Positions 1 through 5,378 of a stretch of DNA of 5,378 nucleotides are shown here, piece by piece. A program made the position numbers and the translations under genes. The notes under the pieces are model-generated. The model worked only from the letters and a program-made list of their open reading frames with translations. It ran no database searches and was not told the DNA's origin. This stretch comes from an uncultured Prosthecobacter sp. Its GTDB lineage: Bacteria > Verrucomicrobiota > Verrucomicrobiia > Verrucomicrobiales > Verrucomicrobiaceae. The stretch lies in NCBI GenBank assembly GCA_937941745.1, contig CALDGV010000651.1:1-5378 (forward strand), written 5' to 3'. Numbering within the stretch: position 1 is the first letter of the stretch; the number at the start of each line of letters is the position of its first letter.

Positions 1-562
1 GGAAATCCGCCAATCCCCAATCTGGATGAGCCGTGCGGAGCACGGCCCGCAGCATCAGGCTGAGGGCATGCCGAAAATTGGCAGGCAAAGGGCCGAGGCC
101 GCCAGTGACTGGGGCATGCCTAAATACGAGATCGAGCCCACCATCCACTACTGTGAGCGATAGCCACCAAGGCTCTCCCATCCAAACGCCGGCGCGATTG
201 AAGGGCGGGCGATGCTCCAGAAGAAGGCGGCTTTCCAGTTCCACCGCCGCCTCGGCGGAAGAGCACATTTGCCACTCGATCCGTGCCACCGCAGCCACAA
301 GTCGCCGGGTGCGCCTCGGATGGCGGTCGAGGCTGACATGGCGGTAGCTGCCAAGCCGGGCACGGAGATCCGACGACTGGCCGATGTAGAGAAGCCTGCC
401 GTCCGCATCGCGGAAGAAGTAAACGCCAGGCGACCGCGGCAGGGCACGGAAGAACGCTGCCCCAAACCTCGTCGTGAGCGGGTCCTCCAGACAAAAAAGC
501 TTCAACTGCCTGGCCGACCGCAACAGACGATTGGATTGGGTCTGTGCAGCTTCCGAGGGCAT
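1..562 (-). CDS. GIY-YIG nuclease, UvrC N-terminal/Cho-like (3' end beyond window)
   Basis: This frame stays open from an ATG at 562 to the window edge, giving 187 complete codons and no stop. It reads as a UvrC-type GIY-YIG endonuclease domain, a family that nicks DNA one strand at a time. The GIY half is G46-V-Y48 and the YIG half is Y59-I-G61. R69 (in DLRARL) matches the conserved arginine. E110 (in ELESRLL) matches the metal-binding catalytic glutamate, with N122 (RPPFN) at the UvrC spacing of 12 residues. The segment RRTRRLVAAVARIE (about 83-96) also resembles UvrC. An N-terminal stretch (about 24-45) with EDPLTTRFG precedes the domain, as I recall from short stand-alone GIY-YIG repair proteins. 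The start follows the polymerase stop as TGA-A-ATG, with no clear Shine-Dalgarno, so coupled translation is likely. Whether UvrC-like HhH or RNase H domains follow cannot be seen. A small Cho-like protein is most likely; full UvrC is the alternative. The fold call is confident and the cellular role is inferred. Confidence 0.88.
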   Translation of the reverse strand, partial: MPSEAAQTQSNRLLRSARQLKLFCLEDPLTTRFGAAFFRALPRSPGVYFFRDADGRLLYIGQSSDLRARLGSYRHVSLDRHPRRTRRLVAAVARIEWQMCSSAEAAVELESRLLLEHRPPFNRAGVWMGEPWWLSLTVVDGGLDLVFRHAPVTGGLGPLPANFRHALSLMLRAVLRTAHPDWGLADF

Positions 563-563
563 T

Positions 564-3500
564 TCAGAGGGCGATTCTACGGGGCTGGGTGATGTGGCGC
601 ACCTCCAGGGTGAATCCTTGGCCATTGTCGAAGGGTCTCACTTCGCCAGTAATCTGCACGACGGGGTAGCGGACGGTGTTCAGGCCATAGGCGCGGTAGG
701 CGGCGGCAAAAATCTCGCATTCAACGATGCCGGTGCGGTCGCTGATGGAGATAAATTTCATGGGCTGGCCGTTTTGCTGCATATGGTGGCGGCTGACGAT
801 GATGAGGCCGCAGACGGTGACGCGTTTGCCGTGGTAAAGGTGCAGATCGGCGATGGGGCAATAGGTGCTCCAGGCGATGTGCGGATGCAGGTCGAGCGGA
901 TGGCCGCTGATCGTGAAACCGAAGAGCTCCATCTCGTCCTGAAGCTTTTGCAGGAGGGTAGGCTCCTCGCGGAAAGTGGCGCGAATGTTGGACTCGGCTC
1001 CGCCTTGAAAGAGCCACCCAGCTCCCGTGGAATGGTGCTGCGCTGCATGCAGGCAGTGCCAGAACTGCTCGGTGCGGGTGCCGCCGAGGCGGTCAAAAGC
1101 TCCGGCACGAATCAGGTTGAGGGCCTCCGGGCCTTCGGGGCGCACACGGACGCAAAAATCGCGGACGCTGGTGAAGGGGTCGTTGGCCAGTTCGCTTCGC
1201 CAGCGGGTCAACGTGGCGTCGGAGAGGTCCTTGATGCAGCGCAGCGGGACGCGGATGGCTTTTCCCAAGGGCAAGGCAGGCGTGCCGCTAAGAACGTCCG
1301 ATGGTTCGACCGTGAAGGCATCGCTGGGTTGGTTCACCTCTGGCAGGAGAAAGCCGATGCCCAGGCGGCGGCATTCGAGCGTGTAAACCAGCGCGGAGTA
1401 GAAGCCTTTGCCGTTGCTGAGCACAGCGGCCATGAACTCGGCAGGGTGGTAATGCTTGGCGTAGGCTCCCTGGTAGGCCTCGACGGCATAGGCAGTGCTG
1501 TGGGCACGGCAGAAGGCGTAGCCCTTAAACCCCGCAACGAGGTCCCACACTCGCTCAATGCTGCGGGCATCACGTCGGCGGTCCCGGGCAGCCTCAAGGA
1601 ACTCCGCCTTCAATTCGGTGATTTTGGCCTCGTCCTGCTTCACCAGGGCACGGCGGAGCAGGTCGGCACGGCCGGGGGCGAGTCCAGCAAAGGCTTCGCA
1701 GATTTGCAGGATGTGCTCCTCATAGGCCACGACGCCGAATGTGGAGCGCAGGACGCCGGCGAGGCTTTCATGGGTGTAATCGACCGGCTCCAGCCCTTGC
1801 GCACGGCGGGCAAATTGGGCCTTTTTGAGGCCGTTGGCAGCTCCAGGACGGATGACGGAGACAATGGCGACAAGGCGGTCGATGTCGCGCACGCCGGCCA
1901 TGCAGGCGAGGCTGGTCATGGCGGGGCTTTCGATGTGGTGGACGCCAGGGGCATTGCTGGTGGCGATCATGTTCCAGACGCCAGGATCGCTCCAAGGCTC
2001 AATCTCCCCCTCTCGCGGCGGGTTCTCGGTCTGGCCAGCGAGGCCAATTTCGAGCGAGGAGAGGTTCAGGCCCGGAAGCACGCTCTGTGTGTCCCGCAGC
2101 ACGGCAAGACCGCCCTGGGCGAGGATGTCGAGCTTGATGAGCCCCACAGCCTCGACGGCATCCATGTCGAAGTGGGTGGTGGGCCAGCCCTTGGAGCTGA
2201 CGAAGGTGGGGGTGAGATCGCGGATAGGATCACGGGAAAGCACGACACCGCAGGGGTGCATCTTGGCGTAGCGGGGGAAGCCGTCGAGCATGCCTGCCAT
2301 GAGCAAAGCGGTGCGCAGGGGTTCCTCCTGCCATGCGGAATGGTCGCACTCGCGGGCCATGGCGACGGCGTCGGCAGCGTGGCGGGCATCGGTCCAAGGC
2401 ATGTGTTCGGTGAGGCGGCGGATCTCATTTTCGGCGACACCAAGGACCTTGGCGACATCCCCAAAGGCGGAGCGAGCCTGGAAGGTGTTGAACCCGCCGA
2501 CGATGGCGGCGTGCTCGGGGCCGTAACGGTCGAGCAGTAGCTTCACCACGTCGTCTTTGCGGTCGTGGGCGAAGTCGATGTCGATGTCAGGCAGCTTTTG
2601 CAGCGCCATGCGGTCGCGATTCAGGAAGCGCTTAAAGTAGAGCTCAAAACGGACGGGGCAGACATTGCTGATGCCGAGGCAGTAGCAGACCAGCGAGTCG
2701 GCGGCACTCCCTCGGGTAATCCAGCGAATGCCAAGCGCAGCGCACTCCTGGAGCAGGTGCCAGACGGTGAGGAAATACTCCTCGTAGCCGACCTCGGCGA
2801 TAATGGTCAGCTCCTCCCGTAGCTGAGCCTCATGCTGTCTGGCCTTGGCCCCGTAGCGGTTTCGCAGACCGGCATGGGCAAGCTGATGGAGCATTGCGGC
2901 TGGCGTGGAGCCATTGGTAGGAATGTAACGCGGAAAGCGTAGCTTTTGGAAATCAAAAGCGAACTCACAACTCTCAGCCAACTGCTGGATTGTTGCGATG
3001 GCCGCAGGGCTGTGGGAATGCCGCCATTCTTCGGCTGAAGGCCAATTGAACGGCCCTTTGCGCTTCAGTTCATGACGCTCATGTAACAGTGTAAGCGTTT
3101 TCATGCTCTGCAGAACCTCAAAGAAAGTCCTGTCTTCCGGCCGAAGGTAACGGATTTCAGGCATAGCATGATCTTGCGTGCCAGAGGGGATGAGGATCAG
3201 CCCGCTGTGGTGTTCCTCCAGAATCTCTTTTGTAACGTATTGACCATTACTTGAGAGTAGGCGGCATAGGTTGGCATAGCCGGTCTGGTTCTGCACGTAG
3301 GCGAGCATCGGCTTTTGCTCGCAGACCAGTTCTGCACCGACGATGGGCTTGATCCCGGCAGCGGTGGCAGCCTGAAAAAATGGCACGGCCGCATGCAGGT
3401 TGGGGTCCATGATGGCCACGGCGGGCATTTCGCGCTCCGCAGCGGTTTCGATGATGGCCGGGATGGTGAGGGTGGAATCGAGGAAGCTGAAGCAGCTCTT

Positions 3501-4802
3501 CACGTTCAGGGCTGGCAGGCCTTTGGAAGCCTTGCGCCGATTCGAAATGTGGACTTCGCCTGGACGCTCCCGCAGCACCCGGTTGGTGGCGCTCTTGGTG
3601 GCATCGGTCACGAGCTGGGGTTTCGGAAGCGTCTGGCGTGGGGCGTTCTTTTGCTGGGCGAGCCACAAATCATGCCCACGCATGATGCTGCGCTGGCTGG
3701 TCCGCAGGTCGTCGATAACGAGGGCGAGGGTGTGCAGGCGCTCCCGTTTCACGTCGGACACCTCCAGCGGCAAAACGGCGCTGAAACCCGCCTCGTAGAT
3801 TTTCGTGAAGCGCAGGCCGATCAGGCGGATGCTGACGCGGCGTTCCCAGGCACGGTTCAGCAGGCTGGTGAGCAGCGGATAGACATCGTGCTCCAGGTCG
3901 GTCGGCTCATCAAGGCTGGCGGAGCGGCCGACCTCGTCCATGTCGTTGTAGCGCAGCCGCAGGGTCACCGTGCGGATGCTTTTCCCATCCTCCCGGACAC
4001 GGCACATGAGCCTGTCTGCCATGGCCCGGAGGCGGGCGGTGATGAAGGCGGTGTCCGTGGTGTCCTGATCGAAGGTTTCCTGTTCCCCGTAGCTTTTCGC
4101 GGCCGGGGCTTCAGAAATGACGGGACGTGGATCTTGGCCAAGAGCGTAGTTGCGAAGGGCCGATGCGCCGCTTCCCACCAGCAGTGAAAGCTCGTCCACC
4201 GGGGTGTGGGCGATGTGCTCCACCCGGCGGAGGCCGGCGGTGTTGAGCTTAGCGGCGAGCTGCGGGCCGACCGAGGGCAGCCATTTGTTCTCCAGTGGCC
4301 AGAGGAACCCCTGCTCATACCCAGGCGAGACTTCAATGAAGCAGTGGGGCTTGCGCAGCTTGCTGGCGATCTGTGAAACCAGCTTGTTAGCACCGACCCC
4401 GACCGAAACAGACAGTTTCAGGCTCTGCGCGATCGCTTTCTGCATTTTGGCGGCCGCCTCCCCTGCCCTGGTTTGGCGCGCTCCTTGCAGATCCAGGTAG
4501 CATTCGTCAATCGAGGCATGCTCCACCACCGGAGTGAAGTCGTAGGCATAGGAGAACATGAGGTGCGAGAAGCGCTCGTATTTGTCGAAGTCGCAGGGCA
4601 GCACGATGAGCCCAGGGCAGAGCTTCTTGGCTCGTGCGGTGGGCATGGGAGTATAGATGCCCATCTTGCGCGCTTCATAGCTGGCGGAGGCGATGATTCC
4701 ACGCCGCTCCCCTCCCACAGCAATCGGGCGGCCCCGCAGGCGTGGGTCGGCAGCCTGCTCCACCGAGGCAAAGAAGGCGTCGGCATCGAAGTGCAGGATC
4801 AT
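564..4802 (-). CDS. Fused Y-family (DinB-like) and C-family (DnaE2/ImuC-like) DNA polymerase
   Basis: One uninterrupted 1412-residue frame carries two polymerases. Residues 1-235 are a Y-family palm, fingers and thumb: D6-A-D8 with likely steric gate F11, the YEARKMGIYTPMP block (42-54), and S97-I-D99-E100. The carboxylates D6, D99 and E100 are intact. Residues about 236-345 are the little finger and 350-430 a linker. Residues about 431-620 are a PHP domain whose HxH motif is N433-x-K435, so it is probably inactive. The C-family core follows: RGSAADS (697-703), palm aspartates D739 and D741 in LPDIDIDF, third aspartate D892 (LIKLD), and FKGYAFCRAHS (1092-1102) typical of error-prone DnaE2. 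A helix-hairpin-helix region (about 1180-1250) and an OB fold (about 1326-1405) end the protein. DnaE2 proteins do SOS-induced translesion synthesis. The start at 4802 lies 12 bp after the UmuD-like stop. A GGAGAAG at 4827-4821 is too distant for a usual ribosome site, so coupling is likely. Domain calls are firm; dual activity is inferred. Confidence 0.96.
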   Translation of the reverse strand: MILHFDADAFFASVEQAADPRLRGRPIAVGGERRGIIASASYEARKMGIYTPMPTARAKKLCPGLIVLPCDFDKYERFSHLMFSYAYDFTPVVEHASIDECYLDLQGARQTRAGEAAAKMQKAIAQSLKLSVSVGVGANKLVSQIASKLRKPHCFIEVSPGYEQGFLWPLENKWLPSVGPQLAAKLNTAGLRRVEHIAHTPVDELSLLVGSGASALRNYALGQDPRPVISEAPAAKSYGEQETFDQDTTDTAFITARLRAMADRLMCRVREDGKSIRTVTLRLRYNDMDEVGRSASLDEPTDLEHDVYPLLTSLLNRAWERRVSIRLIGLRFTKIYEAGFSAVLPLEVSDVKRERLHTLALVIDDLRTSQRSIMRGHDLWLAQQKNAPRQTLPKPQLVTDATKSATNRVLRERPGEVHISNRRKASKGLPALNVKSCFSFLDSTLTIPAIIETAAEREMPAVAIMDPNLHAAVPFFQAATAAGIKPIVGAELVCEQKPMLAYVQNQTGYANLCRLLSSNGQYVTKEILEEHHSGLILIPSGTQDHAMPEIRYLRPEDRTFFEVLQSMKTLTLLHERHELKRKGPFNWPSAEEWRHSHSPAAIATIQQLAESCEFAFDFQKLRFPRYIPTNGSTPAAMLHQLAHAGLRNRYGAKARQHEAQLREELTIIAEVGYEEYFLTVWHLLQECAALGIRWITRGSAADSLVCYCLGISNVCPVRFELYFKRFLNRDRMALQKLPDIDIDFAHDRKDDVVKLLLDRYGPEHAAIVGGFNTFQARSAFGDVAKVLGVAENEIRRLTEHMPWTDARHAADAVAMARECDHSAWQEEPLRTALLMAGMLDGFPRYAKMHPCGVVLSRDPIRDLTPTFVSSKGWPTTHFDMDAVEAVGLIKLDILAQGGLAVLRDTQSVLPGLNLSSLEIGLAGQTENPPREGEIEPWSDPGVWNMIATSNAPGVHHIESPAMTSLACMAGVRDIDRLVAIVSVIRPGAANGLKKAQFARRAQGLEPVDYTHESLAGVLRSTFGVVAYEEHILQICEAFAGLAPGRADLLRRALVKQDEAKITELKAEFLEAARDRRRDARSIERVWDLVAGFKGYAFCRAHSTAYAVEAYQGAYAKHYHPAEFMAAVLSNGKGFYSALVYTLECRRLGIGFLLPEVNQPSDAFTVEPSDVLSGTPALPLGKAIRVPLRCIKDLSDATLTRWRSELANDPFTSVRDFCVRVRPEGPEALNLIRAGAFDRLGGTRTEQFWHCLHAAQHHSTGAGWLFQGGAESNIRATFREEPTLLQKLQDEMELFGFTISGHPLDLHPHIAWSTYCPIADLHLYHGKRVTVCGLIIVSRHHMQQNGQPMKFISISDRTGIVECEIFAAAYRAYGLNTVRYPVVQITGEVRPFDNGQGFTLEVRHITQPRRIAL

Positions 4803-4814
4803 GACCGTGGCAGG

Positions 4815-5267
4815 CTACGACTTCTCCACCAGACGCAGCAGGGCGATGAGCACCCCCTGGATGACCAGTTCACGGGCCGGGATGAGGTCGGGATAGCGGG
4901 GATTGGCCGCGCGCAGGTAGGGCGCTCCGCCCTGAATGATGAACCGCTTGAGGGTGGTTTCCCCGTCGATGAGCGCAGCCACGATGTCGCCGTGCTTGGC
5001 CTCGCGGAACTCCATGATGACGATGTCGCCCTCGAAAATGCCAGCATTGCGCATGGAATCCCCCCTCACCTTCAGCGCGAAGGTCCGGGCGTTTTTGGGC
5101 AACCGGAGCGTCGAGGGATCAATGTCGATACAGGCCTCCATCCGTCCTTCCTGGACTTCGGGACTGCCTGCGATGATGCTGCCCAAGAGAGGCACTTGGT
5201 GCCGGAGCCAGGCTCGGGAGGCGCAGTGCCAGACGAGCTGCCAAGCGGGGGTGAGAGATGCGTGCAT
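4815..5267 (-). CDS. umuD: UmuD-like S24 self-cleaving protein (LexA-type peptidase, no HTH)
   Basis: This 150-residue protein has the LexA/UmuD S24 peptidase fold. VPLLGSIIAGSPEVQEG (25-41) contains the cleavage bond A33-G34. GDSM (69-72) carries the catalytic serine S71, and TTLKRF carries the general base K107; their spacing of 36 matches LexA/UmuD spacing of about 37. The ending (about 110-149) has the UmuD pattern of strands. Only about 24 residues precede the cleavage region, so there is no helix-turn-helix domain, and the length is close to that of E. coli UmuD (139). The start at 5267 is the first ATG after an in-frame TAA at 5291-5289, so a LexA-like N-terminus cannot be added. The ribosome site is weak (TTGGA about 6 bases upstream). 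RecA-stimulated cleavage to a UmuD'-like form that helps a translesion polymerase is the family role. The likely partner is the polymerase fusion encoded 12 bp downstream. A role as a truncated LexA-like regulator is less likely. Confidence 0.93.
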   Translation of the reverse strand: MHASLTPAWQLVWHCASRAWLRHQVPLLGSIIAGSPEVQEGRMEACIDIDPSTLRLPKNARTFALKVRGDSMRNAGIFEGDIVIMEFREAKHGDIVAALIDGETTLKRFIIQGGAPYLRAANPRYPDLIPARELVIQGVLIALLRLVEKS

Positions 5268-5275
5268 GGCACATC

Positions 5276-5303
5276 CAATTACTGTTCTTTAGAACATATT
5301 CAA
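5276..5303 (-). promoter_or_regulatory. Candidate sigma-70-type promoter around the SOS box
   Basis: On the minus strand TTGAAT (5303-5298) matches four of six bases of a -35 element. TAATTG (5281-5276) is a poor -10 candidate at 16-bp spacing. The SOS box would fill the spacer, the usual arrangement for LexA repression. Transcription would then begin within a few bases of the start codon at 5267, giving a very short or absent leader. The -10 match is weak, so the exact promoter is uncertain. The real promoter could also lie further upstream, inside the preceding gene. Confidence 0.3.
5283..5296. promoter_or_regulatory. SOS box (LexA operator), TGTTC-N4-GAACA
   Basis: TGTTCTTTAGAACA is a perfect inverted repeat with 6-bp arms (TGTTCT/AGAACA) around two bases. 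It matches exactly the 14-bp verrucomicrobial LexA motif TGTTC-N4-GAACA, which I recall from work on Verrucomicrobium spinosum. It lies 15 bp upstream of the UmuD-like start, where LexA would block transcription of the whole polymerase/nuclease operon. It also covers the stop codon of the possible upstream gene. The inverted repeat is directly visible. LexA binding is inferred from the motif and from the SOS function of the genes behind it. Confidence 0.85.
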
Positions 5304-5378
5304 GAGCGGCGTGTCATTTTCATCCGCCACCGGGGCATCGCCCTCGTGGGGAATCGGCGGGCAGATGGGTGCCCAGAC
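5289..5378 (-). CDS. Possible 3' end of an unidentified upstream gene
   Basis: From the right edge an open frame of 29 codons ends at TAA (5291-5289). Its tail is proline-rich and then acidic (EGDAPVADENDTPLLNMF), and most third codon positions are G or C, as in the neighbouring genes. I recognise no family in so short a tail. If real, the gene lies 21 bp upstream of the UmuD-like gene on the same strand, and its last codons overlap the SOS box. It is in the same reading frame as the UmuD-like gene, separated from it by this stop and seven sense codons. The other frames here, including one on the plus strand, are also open for much of the distance, so a non-coding promoter region remains possible. 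Confidence 0.35.
   Translation of the reverse strand, partial: VWAPICPPIPHEGDAPVADENDTPLLNMF

Noticed and set aside
120..494. Two minus-strand open frames of 124 and 105 codons at the left end
   Set aside because: Both overlap the GIY-YIG gene in other frames. Their translations show no domain, while the third frame carries the complete GIY-YIG motif set.
474..2540. Open frame of 688 codons on the plus strand
   Set aside because: It lies opposite the polymerase fusion, whose conserved motifs run through the whole stretch on the minus strand. Its translation is low-complexity, rich in Gly, Ala, Val, Asp and Glu, and has no recognisable domain. Long antisense frames like this are common opposite GC-rich genes.
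3315..4187. Open frame of 290 codons on the plus strand
   Set aside because: It is antisense to the Y-family and PHP parts of the fusion, shows no family motif, and is explained by GC-rich codon bias.
564..4802. Classification as replicative DnaE1 or as a split dinB/dnaE pair with a frameshift
   Set aside because: The C-family part has the DnaE2-style FKGYAFCRAHS block and a degenerate PHP domain. The frame is continuous through the linker (350-430) with no stop or convincing internal start.
4815..5267. Full-length LexA repressor
   Set aside because: There is no helix-turn-helix domain, and an in-frame TAA just upstream of the start rules out an N-terminal extension.
5315..5378. Plus-strand open frame starting with GTG at 5315, divergent from the operon
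   Set aside because: It has only about 21 codons before the window edge, no visible ribosome site and no recognisable sequence. The minus-strand frame fits the neighbouring genes better, though neither can be settled here.

Overview
The window is almost entirely coding, and every gene I support reads on the minus strand (right to left). It looks like one SOS-controlled DNA-damage tolerance operon. The DNA is GC-rich, about 60-65% in most hand-counted stretches. The operator in front of the first complete gene, TGTTCTTTAGAACA at 5283-5296, is an exact match to the 14-bp LexA motif TGTTC-N4-GAACA that I recall being described for Verrucomicrobia. Together with the gene content, this makes a verrucomicrobial chromosome (Verrucomicrobium/Prosthecobacter type) my best guess. 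That is an inference from one operator and protein style, not a proof.

Layout in transcription order. (1) 5378-5289: the last 29 codons of a possible upstream gene, whose TAA stop lies inside the SOS box. (2) 5303-5276: SOS box with a weak candidate promoter around it. (3) 5267-4815: a 150-residue UmuD-like self-cleaving protein, made of an S24/LexA-type Ser-Lys peptidase domain with an Ala-Gly cleavage site and no DNA-binding domain. (4) 4802-564: a 1412-residue protein that fuses a complete Y-family (DinB/Pol IV-like) polymerase to a complete C-family polymerase of DnaE2/ImuC type (degenerate PHP, palm, fingers, HhH, OB fold). (5) 562-1: a GIY-YIG nuclease related to the N-terminal domain of UvrC and to Cho, which runs off the left edge. 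Intergenic gaps are 21, 12 and 1 bp, so the genes are probably co-transcribed and translationally coupled. No stretch over 300 bases lacks a gene, and I saw no RNA genes, insertion sequences, CRISPR arrays or long repeats.

How the parts may work together: in many bacteria an SOS mutagenesis cassette encodes ImuA, ImuB (a Y-family protein without catalytic residues) and DnaE2/ImuC as separate proteins. Here the Y-family and DnaE2-type parts are one polypeptide, and the Y-family half keeps its catalytic carboxylates, so a single chain could carry two active translesion polymerases. A UmuD-like factor precedes it and a UvrC/Cho-like incision nuclease follows it, while no ImuA is visible. This would couple SOS sensing, lesion bypass and possibly lesion incision in one transcript. 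The fused polymerase and the cassette composition are the notable content of the window.
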